In this document: positions 17,108-24,841 of the stretch, piece by piece | Numbering within the stretch: the first letter of the stretch is position 1 | Layout: each line of letters begins with the position of its first letter | NCBI GenBank assembly: GCA_946481135.1 | Contig: CAMLMQ010000011.1 | Span: forward strand, 1 to 31,929 | Length of the DNA stretch: 31,929 bases | Source: an uncultured Microbacteriaceae bacterium | GTDB taxonomy: Bacteria; Actinomycetota; Actinomycetes; Actinomycetales; Microbacteriaceae | Direction: 5' to 3' | Made by a program: the position numbers and the translations under genes | The notes under the pieces: model-generated | Told to the model about the DNA's origin: nothing | Seen by the model: only the letters and a program-made list of their open reading frames with translations | Databases searched by the model: none

Positions 17108-17956
17108 ATGACTGACGCAACGGAGCACCCATTCAAGCAACGGTGGCGAATCGCGCGGCTCAGTGTCGCGGCCGTCGTCCTCGTCGGCTACGCCATTGCA
17201 GCAGTCCTCGTCTACCGTGAGTGTTCCACCGCAAGCACCACCGGCGCGCCAGTAGACAAGCTGGCGGTGGTCACGACTTGCGCGCCACCCACTCTGACAA
17301 GCGCTACAGTACTCGCCCTCCTGTTGCTCCTGGTTCTACTCCTATGGCCCGACATCTCGGAGATCACCGTTCTCGGCGTCACTCTGAAGCGCAAGGTCGA
17401 GGAAGCGAAACAGGACGCGTCGGCCGCGAAAGACGAAGTGGCAGAGATGCGACTGCAGCTTGTGTCTGTGCGCTCGAGCGCGGAGAGCGCTGTTGCGGTC
17501 GCTACCCAGGCAGCCGCGACCGCGGCATCGTCGGCGTCAGCCAACGTCACCATCAACAATCAATGGCGACGCGCCGACCAGCGAGTTCTGCGTGAGGAAG
17601 CCGAGCGGGTTCCCAACTCGACGCTCGAAGCCCACGCCGACGGGTCGTTGTTCGTTGACGACGCGGACTGGCTGACCGGGCGCATTATCCGTGAGTGGGA
17701 CCGTCTTCAAGGAGCTCTCAACGTCGCACCCGATCTCACGGTCCGCGCTGACATCGCGACTAAAAGCGGCGTCGCCCTGACCAATGCCCGACGTGATTTC
17801 GTCGGTTCCCATCGTGATGTTCTCCAAACGCTTCGGCAGCTCCGCAATGCCGTCGCACATTCGCAGGACGTTCCTCTCCAGGACATGAAAGCCGGCGTCG
17901 ACCTCCTGTCCGACCTCAACCATCGTCTTGAGGATACGCTTGGGGCGTTCGAGTAA
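17108..17956 (+). CDS. Two-pass membrane protein with coiled coil and C-terminal HEPN-like Rx4H motif
   Basis: The 282-residue protein has two hydrophobic segments (about residues 17-36 and 63-80), then a charged and Ala-rich stretch likely to form a coiled coil (about 95-145), and a helical C-terminal domain. That domain contains LRNAVAH with R246 and H251, the R-N-xxx-H spacing of HEPN-type nucleases, within LRQLRNAVAHSQD. The topology places the C-terminal domain in the cytoplasm if both segments span the membrane. It lies 107 bp before the THEP1 gene on the same strand. I do not recognise the full protein; a membrane-linked RNase or structural HEPN role in a conflict system is inference. 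Confidence 0.7.
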   Translation: MTDATEHPFKQRWRIARLSVAAVVLVGYAIAAVLVYRECSTASTTGAPVDKLAVVTTCAPPTLTSATVLALLLLLVLLLWPDISEITVLGVTLKRKVEEAKQDASAAKDEVAEMRLQLVSVRSSAESAVAVATQAAATAASSASANVTINNQWRRADQRVLREEAERVPNSTLEAHADGSLFVDDADWLTGRIIREWDRLQGALNVAPDLTVRADIATKSGVALTNARRDFVGSHRDVLQTLRQLRNAVAHSQDVPLQDMKAGVDLLSDLNHRLEDTLGAFE

Positions 17957-18063
17957 TGGCAGGGGAGTTGGTTCGCAGACCTGCCCGGTCGGGGATGCAG
18001 TTGAACATGGCCATCCGCTGACGGCCTCTCCGAAGTCCATCCATCGCTCGATCGGAATGCTGT

Positions 18064-18618
18064 ATGACTCACGTGACCCTTCTCACTGGAAAGCCAGGGA
18101 TCGGCAAGTCCACCGCCGTGCTTGCAGTTGCAAGCGCAATTCGCGACGGCGCGAAGACCGGCTTTACGTCGTCCGAGATTCGGATCGATGGCCGTCGGCA
18201 AGGGTTCCAGACGGTCCTGCTGAACGGCGAGGCTGGAGTGCTCGCTGCGCCGGACGTTGCGTCGACCGTTCGATTTGGCTCGCTCAATGAGGAAGGTGTG
18301 CCACGGCTCGGCGTCTCGTTCGAGTTCCTTGAATCGGTCGCTGTTCCGTCCCTCGACGTGCCGACGGGGTGGCGCGGCACAGTAATCTTGGACGAGATCG
18401 GACCGATGCAGGCGGCCTCAGGGGTGTTCCGGGCGGCTGTCGAGCGATTGATTGCCCAGAACGTTCGCGTGTTCGGGTCGATTGCGCAATCGGACGATCC
18501 ATGGATCTCGAGTATCGCGACAGACGAGCGGGTTGGCGTCATACTGCTTTCAAGGACGAACCGCGATGTTTTGACGTCGGCGCTCAGCCGGGAGTACTCG
18601 AGAGCTTCAGTTGCCTAG
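18064..18618 (+). CDS. THEP1-family nucleoside-triphosphatase
   Basis: The 184-residue protein has Walker A TGKPGIGKST (residues 8-17), then TGFTSSEIR and GRRQGFQTVLL, and Walker B TVILDEIGPMQ with D110 and E111. These are the ordered signatures of the NTPase_1/THEP1 family, which hydrolyses NTPs and dNTPs; cellular roles of the bacterial members are poorly known. Its stop overlaps the TTG start of the 961-residue gene by eight bases, so the two are coupled. The intact P-loop contrasts with the degenerate one in the next protein. The start at 18064 has only a weak GGAA upstream. Confidence 0.87.
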   Translation: MTHVTLLTGKPGIGKSTAVLAVASAIRDGAKTGFTSSEIRIDGRRQGFQTVLLNGEAGVLAAPDVASTVRFGSLNEEGVPRLGVSFEFLESVAVPSLDVPTGWRGTVILDEIGPMQAASGVFRAAVERLIAQNVRVFGSIAQSDDPWISSIATDERVGVILLSRTNRDVLTSALSREYSRASVA

Positions 18619-21496
18619 GATCGACCTCACGGTCCTAGCGGCAACACGAGCGATCGACTCCGCGGAGACTGACCTATACCAGCAACTCGCTCGAATCTAC
18701 GATGCCGCGAAAGGGAGCCGGTACGACCTCACCTTAACAGGTCGGATCGCAAGATCAGTCGCCGACCTCGACGTGGTGTCGCAAGACCGTCTGCTTGTGT
18801 GGCACTCCCTAGTCGAAGCGGGACTTGACGGCTTTCGGCTTCGCACCGAGCAGGGACGGGCGGTCACAGCTCCCGGAGAAGACCTCATCCCGGTCATCCT
18901 TCGAGCCGCGCCATCGCTCGTGTACCTCCAAGGCTCAGGTGCCGAGCCCATCGCACGGATGCTCGAGGCCGCGTCGGCAAGCCCAGTCATCTTCGAGACC
19001 GCCGTCAATCCGCCGGAGGCGCGCGCTCTTTTCTCGGACGTCCTGTACCGGCAGCTCTTCTCACACGGCGCGCTGCGCACCGCGTTTGATACCGCGAAGC
19101 GCTCCGTCGTCCATGAACTTGGCGTCGCGGCGTGGGAACTCGTCGGTTCGGAGTTTCCTCGACCCCATGCCGGTGGTGTCCAAGTTGATCATGGCTATGT
19201 CCAGCTCATGGAGATGGCTGGAACGCCACCGCTTCACGGCAGAGATCACGAACTCGCCGCGTTGGCCAGCTATCTCGGTCCCGCTGGTCGCCCGATCAGC
19301 GTAGTCACCGGCCTCCCGCGGTCTGGAGTCTCTAGCCTCGTCAGAGCAAGCGGAGCTCTGTTCGGATTTCGGTTTGACCGCAAGCCGATCTACCTCGATA
19401 TGGAGCGGACTCCGCAGATCGACCAGGTGCTTACTCGAATACGAGACGGGATCGGCGCCGACGGGAACGCGGTACTGGCCAAAGAGTTGGAAGACAACTC
19501 GTATCTGGTGTGCATCGATAACTACGGAGACCCAGAGCAGGAGCCGTCTCGCGCCATCCTCGAGCTGTTCACCGATCTGTCGATTCAGTCTGGGTCACGA
19601 GTCGTGCTCGGCTGGTCCTCGGGCATCAGAATTCCCAGCACGCTCAAGCAGGTAATCGAGCTCGGCGCGATCGACATCAAGTCCGCAGAGAGGTTGCTGC
19701 TGCAACACCTGGGACAGCAGCTTTTCGAACGCATCGGAACGCCAGCGAAGGGCCTGTCCTTGTTGCCTGGTCGACTCGTCACCGCTGCAGAGGACATCCG
19801 CAACGGAGCGACCTTCGACGAGATCGTTGCGGATTCGGCGGACTCCCGGTCCGGGATGGCGGTTAGCGCGGCCCACTTCATGTCGGATGCGCGCTCGGTC
19901 GCCCTACTTAGAGCACTGGTGATCGTGGAGGATACGGCGCCTCGGGACATCATCCGCGAGATCTTCAGTATCGGCCTTGACCCCGAATTGCGCGATCGCG
20001 CTTCGTTCGAGGAGGTGTTGTCAGGCGTCCGAAATGCTGGCGTCCTTTGGGTGGCTGAGGTTTCAGCGGGCGAAAGCGGCGTGACGGAAACCTATTTTGG
20101 AGTCGATAGAGAGTTCTTGGCGGCGGCCCGTCGCGTGCTGCAAAAAGAGAACGCCCTTCCGGCCGCCGAGGAACTCGAGTGCTTCGTCCGGGCAGCCATC
20201 AACTGGATCGAGCAGCGTCACGTAGGGTCCCACGAAGACGTCGGCTGGCTCACCGCAGCCCTTCGTGCCGCGCAGCTCTGTTCTCAGGATCTGGCGCGCG
20301 ATCTAGGCCGCGTTCTGGTGGGGCAGGACGGCCCTATGCGCACGCTGGGGACGGTCGACGAAGCGTCGACGGCTTTCGAATTGATCATCGCAACCGCCGA
20401 CTCATTGAAAGACTGGGATCTCAAGCAGTGGGCGGCACTCATGCTTGCCGAACGCCACTATAGGGCCGCGGACCTCGATCAGGCTCAAGCCTTTTTTGAC
20501 ATCAGTTTGAAGGACTCGCCAACCCCGGACACCGCCTTAAAGGCATCACGAGCTTTCGGCCAGATCTTCTACCGGCGCGGGAGATTCGCCGACGCCGTCG
20601 CCCAGTATGAGCAAGCCCGCGAACTCACCAAGGATGCGTCCGGCGACTACGTTGCCACACTCGATATCGAGCTAGGAAAGGCATACGCGCGACTCGGGCG
20701 ACTGAAGAGAGCCCGTCGCCTCTTCAAGCTTGCGCACACCTACTACGAGTCGATCAGTCACACGCGAGGGCGTCTGCGTGCGTCCCACGAGCTAGCTCGG
20801 CTCGAGGAGGCCTTCGGTCGAGACGATGTCGCGCGGGAAATGTACACAGCGGTACTAGTGGAAGCCGAGCACGACAAGTTCTTGCGGTTTACGCCAGGCC
20901 CGCTCTATCAACTAGCCATTCTGGAACTCCGACATCTCGACACTCGACCGGATGGATTGCGTCTTGCCATCGATTATCAGCAACGATGTCGGCGAATTGC
21001 GGAAGCGCACGGCGACGGCTTATGGCTATGTCTTTCGACGCTGCTGGCCGGTCTCATCGAGTTTCAGAAGGGAGACCAAGCCAGCGCGGAACGACTTGTC
21101 ACCGAAGCGCTAACCGTCGCGCGTGAGAAAGGGTTCGGTCAGGCCGAAAAGGACGCTTTGACATGGCTGTCGTCGCAGCAACTACCCCACACCCCAAACC
21201 GCGTTCCTGCGGCTATCAACCGACTTGGCTCGGATCCGATGTTCGAGGCGCTTTCCCCGGGCAAGCGAGAGAAGGCCCGGCGATATGTGGGCGAGCCGTG
21301 GAGAATCCGCAGGCTTACTGTCGGGTTCGAATCTGAGTCTGGGATCCGAAACCTTATCCTCGACGGCCAGACAGCTGCGTGCGACTGCGAACTGTTCGCC
21401 ACCACCGGCGGCTGCACGCACCTCGCCGCGCTGCGCTCCATGGACCTCGCAGCAATCCAAAGACCCGAGAACGACGAAGGGATCACGGCACCATGA
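18611..21496 (+). CDS. Large CHAT-like / STAND-like / TPR / SWIM protein, candidate sensor
   Basis: This 961-residue protein starts at TTG 18611, inside the THEP1 stop region. Residues about 60-165 resemble part of a CHAT (caspase-like) domain: VWHS with H65, LVYLQGSG (103-110) where a Cys is expected, and PPEARALFSDVLYRQLFSHG. A STAND-like NTPase region follows, with GLPRSGVSS (234-242) lacking the P-loop Lys (V240) and a CIDNYGD strand. Residues about 600-860 hold TPR-like helical repeats. The C-terminus has C924-x-C926-x8-C935-x-H937, the SWIM zinc pattern CxCxnCxH. TTA, CTA and AGA codons occur, unlike the flanking genes. It is likely a sensor or scaffold in a conflict system; this is inference. 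Confidence 0.75.
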   Translation: MPRIDLTVLAATRAIDSAETDLYQQLARIYDAAKGSRYDLTLTGRIARSVADLDVVSQDRLLVWHSLVEAGLDGFRLRTEQGRAVTAPGEDLIPVILRAAPSLVYLQGSGAEPIARMLEAASASPVIFETAVNPPEARALFSDVLYRQLFSHGALRTAFDTAKRSVVHELGVAAWELVGSEFPRPHAGGVQVDHGYVQLMEMAGTPPLHGRDHELAALASYLGPAGRPISVVTGLPRSGVSSLVRASGALFGFRFDRKPIYLDMERTPQIDQVLTRIRDGIGADGNAVLAKELEDNSYLVCIDNYGDPEQEPSRAILELFTDLSIQSGSRVVLGWSSGIRIPSTLKQVIELGAIDIKSAERLLLQHLGQQLFERIGTPAKGLSLLPGRLVTAAEDIRNGATFDEIVADSADSRSGMAVSAAHFMSDARSVALLRALVIVEDTAPRDIIREIFSIGLDPELRDRASFEEVLSGVRNAGVLWVAEVSAGESGVTETYFGVDREFLAAARRVLQKENALPAAEELECFVRAAINWIEQRHVGSHEDVGWLTAALRAAQLCSQDLARDLGRVLVGQDGPMRTLGTVDEASTAFELIIATADSLKDWDLKQWAALMLAERHYRAADLDQAQAFFDISLKDSPTPDTALKASRAFGQIFYRRGRFADAVAQYEQARELTKDASGDYVATLDIELGKAYARLGRLKRARRLFKLAHTYYESISHTRGRLRASHELARLEEAFGRDDVAREMYTAVLVEAEHDKFLRFTPGPLYQLAILELRHLDTRPDGLRLAIDYQQRCRRIAEAHGDGLWLCLSTLLAGLIEFQKGDQASAERLVTEALTVAREKGFGQAEKDALTWLSSQQLPHTPNRVPAAINRLGSDPMFEALSPGKREKARRYVGEPWRIRRLTVGFESESGIRNLILDGQTAACDCELFATTGGCTHLAALRSMDLAAIQRPENDEGITAP

Positions 21497-22110
21497 TCGA
21501 CACCACCACGCTCGTCGCAGCTGACCTCATCGCCACCCGCCTCCTGAACACGAGGTGGGGTACCTGGCGAGAGCACGCGTTCCGATACGGGAAAACCGAC
21601 GTCATTACGCTCTCCTATGGCGAATGGTCCGCTGGAGATGAGGTGCCGGTTCGGCTACATTCGACGTGCTTCGCCGCACACTACCTGGAGAGTACCGAAT
21701 GCGACTGCCGCGAGCAGCTAGCCCTCGGCTTTGAAGTCATCGTGGGTTATGGTCGCGGCGTCATCGTCTTCCTGGAACAGGACGGTCGAGACAACGGGCA
21801 GGTGGCAATTATTCGTGCGGCTGTGTATGCGAAGGAGGCGGGGGTGACACAGAGCGAGGCCTATGCGGCACTCGGCTATCCTGTTGATGCTCGCGACTTT
21901 AAGGGTGCGGCGACTGTTATTGCGGCCCTTAACGCCCACAAGGTGCTGCTACTCACTAACAATCCGCGAAAAATTTCCGCGATTGAGGCTATCGGTATCG
22001 AAGTCCGCCACGAATCCCTGACCGCGGTCCCCACCCACGAAACGGCTAAGCGCTTCTACCGAGACAAGGCCCTCGAGGGTTACCTGATCCCCGCAGATCT
22101 TCTCGACTAA
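21493..22110 (+). CDS. Stand-alone GTP cyclohydrolase II-like protein
   Basis: The 205-residue protein matches RibA: the zinc ligands C59, C70 and C72 in HSTCFAAH and STECDCREQL, with the same 11 and 2 spacing as E. coli RibA. It also has FLEQDGRDNG, the DARDF segment (D132-R134) that corresponds to the catalytic D-x-R, and LLLTNNPRK (152-160). It should open the imidazole ring of GTP or a related nucleotide. Actinobacterial riboflavin enzymes are usually RibBA fusions, and no other riboflavin genes are near. Here it is coupled by ATGA to the CHAT/STAND-like gene. A role in nucleotide depletion or signal production is therefore proposed, by inference. Confidence 0.88.
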   Translation: MIDTTTLVAADLIATRLLNTRWGTWREHAFRYGKTDVITLSYGEWSAGDEVPVRLHSTCFAAHYLESTECDCREQLALGFEVIVGYGRGVIVFLEQDGRDNGQVAIIRAAVYAKEAGVTQSEAYAALGYPVDARDFKGAATVIAALNAHKVLLLTNNPRKISAIEAIGIEVRHESLTAVPTHETAKRFYRDKALEGYLIPADLLD

Positions 22111-22121
22111 GCGCAAATTTC

Positions 22122-23057
22122 TCACGGGATCGGAAACGCGCCGGCAGTGAGGTAGCGGTTCCCGACAGTCTTCGGCTCCAGGCCGATCTTCCGAAGTCGA
22201 TCTACCAGATCGTTTCGCTTTGCTGCGCTCGCGTTGCCGATAGAAAAGATGTGCTTACCGCCGAGGTCACTGGCTGGCCTCATGCGACCGAACTGGACGA
22301 TAAGGGTTTGCAAAGGGTAAGCCGCGAGCGCCATGCCGGCCTCAATCAGCACGTTCGGGCGAGGTTGGCTGCCTTCTGCGAGCTCGGCGGGTTCCGCATC
22401 CGGCACCAGTGTCGCGTCGAGTTGCACCCTCTCCTCGCCGGTGAAGAGGACGACGATACCGGCCGCCTCTTTCATTCCATTCAGCAGTACATCTCCCACA
22501 TACGGGTTCCCGCCGCCTCCGGGTGTAGAGTTCACGGCCTCCTCCCATGGGATCACTCGCAGGTCGAGCGAATGGAGAAAGTCAGTTAACGCCTCGTTCA
22601 CTTCGGTATACCGCCCATGCACGAGGAACACGGTGCGCTTGTCGGTGGGCGGAGCCTGCGGCTCTCCGGTGAAAGCAGTCACGTTCTCCTCTTTCGTGCT
22701 CGGCGATGCGGGAGCGGTTGAAGCAGATGACAGGCCAGCGGCAGTCAACGCTTCGCGGAGTGCGGTCGTTGACACGGACCCAAACATCGCGGCGTCACCA
22801 TCATCCAGGACACGATGAGCTACCTTCAGCAGCACCTCGGGGCCAGCCTTCAAAGCTTCGTCGACGATCGACTGGGCGCGCACGGCGATCGAAACCCGGC
22901 GCTGAGCGAAGCTTGTTCGCAGTTGGGCTCCGCGCGGTACAAGCGCGAAGTACGCGTCAACCAGTCGCCCTGGCAAGCGCGTAAGGGTCTGCTGGAGCTC
23001 GAAGATGACGTCAGGCGGAACGCTAACTGAAGCGGACCCTAGCGATCGGTGAACCAT
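22122..23057 (-). CDS. TIR-domain (PycTIR/Cap12-like predicted nucleotide-binding) protein
   Basis: The 311-residue protein has a helical N-terminal region (about 1-110), a low-complexity linker (about 111-140), and a C-terminal domain of the predicted nucleotide-binding TIR-like type. The domain shows TVFLVHGRYTEVNEAL, a RVIPWEEAV strand, AAGIVVLFTGEER and PNVLIEAGMALA with the likely catalytic E239. Related TIR domains cleave NAD+ in anti-phage systems such as CBASS and Thoeris. The gene is convergent with the cyclohydrolase, with 11 bp between stops. It may be the effector of the island, though its opposite orientation leaves open that it is a separate module. The start at 23057 lacks a good Shine-Dalgarno. 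Confidence 0.85.
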   Translation of the reverse strand: MVHRSLGSASVSVPPDVIFELQQTLTRLPGRLVDAYFALVPRGAQLRTSFAQRRVSIAVRAQSIVDEALKAGPEVLLKVAHRVLDDGDAAMFGSVSTTALREALTAAGLSSASTAPASPSTKEENVTAFTGEPQAPPTDKRTVFLVHGRYTEVNEALTDFLHSLDLRVIPWEEAVNSTPGGGGNPYVGDVLLNGMKEAAGIVVLFTGEERVQLDATLVPDAEPAELAEGSQPRPNVLIEAGMALAAYPLQTLIVQFGRMRPASDLGGKHIFSIGNASAAKRNDLVDRLRKIGLEPKTVGNRYLTAGAFPIP

Positions 23058-23476
23058 GGTCGCTCAAACATATCGGCTGATCGGCGAAAGGGGTTGGACA
23101 GCGCGATCGCTGCACTTCGGGCCGCCGTGACGCCGACGATTCCGTGGAGAACGACCGAAACGATAGCCGCACCCAAAGCCTCCTATGTGCCGATGGCTCG
23201 AATCGCTTAGCGGCGTCTCATTCCCAGGCGGCAGAGCCGGAGCGATTCGTCGGGAACGCGATGGCGCGGCAAGCCGAACGGTGCCCTTATCTCAGCTCTT
23301 GACTCGGAGGTTCCCGCCGGGTCAAGGCAACTGTCGACAGGTAATCGAATCACCTCTGGCCGTCCCCCAAGCACAAGTGCATTTCGGGCCCGCCGGGCCG
23401 CGATCATCGCGCGCTGCACGCCCCCGTGTCCGGCAGCGGCTCCAAACTGGGACGGATTCACCGCGACCCAGACCCC
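23058..23476. other. About 420 bp without a recognisable gene; right edge of the island
   Basis: This stretch passes from the lower-GC island back to high-GC DNA. I see no domain, tRNA or integrase. A leftward 84-codon frame at 23207-23461 has no similarity I recognise. CTTGACTCGG (23298-23307) and CCGGGTCAAG (23317-23326) form a 10-bp stem with one G-U pair and a 9-nt loop. CGCGAT-C-ATCGCG near 23399 is another short palindrome. Either could end the IclR transcript, but none has a U-tract. Confidence 0.5.
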
Positions 23477-24271
23477 TTACCCGGCGGCGTCGAACCCCGA
23501 GGCGGCGAGGGCGCGCGAGATCGAGGTGGCGGTGATGCGCACGATGTCGACCATGCCCTTCACGTGCGGGTCGCCGTCGGTGAGCGCGACCGACACGGCC
23601 GCCACGACCCGGCCGTCCGCCCCCCGGATCGGTGCGGCGACGCCCACGTGGGAGGCGTCCACCTGGCGGTCGCTCACCGCGAAGCCGGTGCGGCGGATGT
23701 CGGCGAGCACGCGTTCGAGCGTGGCGCGGTCGGTGTAGGTGTTGGGCGTGTACTTGGTGAGCGGCCCGTTCAGCACCTCTTCGCGCACCTCGTCGGGGGC
23801 GAAGGCGAGCAGCACCTGCCCGATCGCGGTGACGTGCAGCTGGTAGCGGCCGCCGACGACGGGACGGCGCACGCTGCGGCGCGGGTTGCAGAACCGCTCG
23901 ATCGAGACGAGCTCGGTGCCCTCCCGGATGGCGAGGTGGCTCGCGTAGCCGGTGGTCTCGTAGAGGTCGAGCAGGTAGGGCCGGGCGAGCCGCTGGAGTC
24001 CGACGGAGCGGGGTGCACGCGAGGCGACCTCCCACAGGCGCAGGCCGATGCGGTAGCGGTTCTCGCCGTCCCGCTCGAGGGCTCCCCATTCGACGAGTCG
24101 TTGCACGATGCGGTAGCACGTGGCGATCGGCAGGCCGCTGTTGCGGCTGATGTCGGAGAGGGCCTGACGGGATCGATTGCCCTGGAATGTGCCGAGGATC
24201 GCGAGCGCACGATCCACGACCGAACGTGACCCCGCGTCGGGGTCGAGAACCTTCACGGACGCCATCGTCAT
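23477..24271 (-). CDS. IclR family transcriptional regulator (second)
   Basis: The 264-residue protein has a winged helix-turn-helix (SVVDRALAILGTFQ, then ALSDISRNSGLPIATCYRIV, about residues 17-58) and an IclR ligand domain with VTAIGQVLLAFAP and VGVAAPIRGADGRVVAAVSVAL. It differs from the first IclR protein in the window. The ATG at 24271 has no Shine-Dalgarno but is placed for leaderless translation from a promoter just upstream. It faces the catabolic operon across the island, so it may once have been adjacent to it. Its target genes and effector are unknown; autoregulation is suggested by the repeat in its promoter. Confidence 0.93.
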   Translation of the reverse strand: MTMASVKVLDPDAGSRSVVDRALAILGTFQGNRSRQALSDISRNSGLPIATCYRIVQRLVEWGALERDGENRYRIGLRLWEVASRAPRSVGLQRLARPYLLDLYETTGYASHLAIREGTELVSIERFCNPRRSVRRPVVGGRYQLHVTAIGQVLLAFAPDEVREEVLNGPLTKYTPNTYTDRATLERVLADIRRTGFAVSDRQVDASHVGVAAPIRGADGRVVAAVSVALTDGDPHVKGMVDIVRITATSISRALAASGFDAAG

Positions 24272-24278
24272 GCGGACG

Positions 24279-24323
24279 ACGCTACTCTCGTGTGTACGCT
24301 CTGTCGACCCCCTGTACGCTCTG
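24279..24323 (-). promoter_or_regulatory. Leaderless promoter of the second IclR gene with an 11-bp direct repeat
   Basis: Read leftward, TCGACA (24307-24302), a 17-bp spacer and TAGCGT (24284-24279) form a -35/-10 pair, seven bases before the ATG at 24271. The sequence CAGAGCGTACA occurs twice (24323-24313 and 24303-24293) with a 20-bp period, and one copy overlaps the -35 and spacer. This is a likely operator for repression of its own gene. Confidence 0.65.
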
Positions 24324-24331
24324 CGTTCAGG

Positions 24332-24709
24332 TCAGGCGCCCCCGAGCACGAAGAATCCGAGCACGGCGACGAGGCCGGCGAGCGCGAACACACCCATGTT
24401 GAGGTACGGCTTCTCGCCCCGACGCACGTGCACGACGAACGCCCCCACGTGCACGAGGGCGAGGCCCAGCGCGGCGATCGGCGAGAGCACGGGCAGGATG
24501 CCGGTGGCCATCGGCAGGATCACGCCGAGCGCGCCGAGCACCTCGGCGGCGCCGATCGCACGCACCTGCCACTGGGGGAAGTCGTCGGTCCACGCCATCG
24601 GCGCGCCCATCTCGCGCAGCTTCTCCTTCGGACGCACGAGCTTCATCACCCCCGTCGCGAGGGCGAGCACGGCGAGGAGGGCGGCGGCGATGAAGTAGGC
24701 GACGATCAT
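24332..24709 (-). CDS. DoxX-like small membrane protein
   Basis: The 125-residue protein has four hydrophobic segments in the DoxX-like pattern: a first helix with AYFIAAALLAVLALATGVMKL, the soluble loop KLREMGAPMAWTDDFPQWQ, AIGAAEVLGALGVIL, ALGLALVHVGAFVVHVRR and a last helix. Its role is not established for this subfamily. I chose the ATG at 24709, not the in-frame GTG at 24718, because TAGCGT lies seven bases upstream of the ATG and would overlap the GTG. It is on the same strand as the IclR gene and 60 bp upstream of it. Confidence 0.85.
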   Translation of the reverse strand: MIVAYFIAAALLAVLALATGVMKLVRPKEKLREMGAPMAWTDDFPQWQVRAIGAAEVLGALGVILPMATGILPVLSPIAALGLALVHVGAFVVHVRRGEKPYLNMGVFALAGLVAVLGFFVLGGA

Positions 24710-24841
24710 GCGGCCCACGCTAGACCCCGCGTCGGGCGCCCCGCGTGATCTCCCGGGAGTATCTTCCGTCCTCCTGTCGATCGCGGTGGAGCCCGCTCGT
24801 CACCTCTGTGTCAGACGATCACGACCAGGAAGGATGACACC

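Noticed and set aside
16890..17111. 73-codon TTG-started frame overlapping the start of the HEPN-like gene as ATGA
   Set aside because: No domain, no Shine-Dalgarno and ordinary composition for non-coding DNA here; the overlap alone is not enough.
21493..22110. Ordinary riboflavin-pathway RibA
   Set aside because: No other riboflavin gene nearby, unusually short single domain, and coupling to a STAND-like gene make this less likely, though not excluded.
23207..23461. Leftward 84-codon frame in the right island edge
   Set aside because: Arg- and Ala-rich with no recognisable similarity or ribosome-binding site; probably chance.
16310..23476. Attachment-site direct repeats or an integrase at the island edges
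   Set aside because: A short likeness between TTCACCCGC near 16300 and TTCACCGCG near 23457 is too weak, and no recombinase gene is present.
24332..24718. GTG start at 24718 for the DoxX-like gene
   Set aside because: It would overlap the TAGCGT -10 sequence that fits the ATG at 24709.
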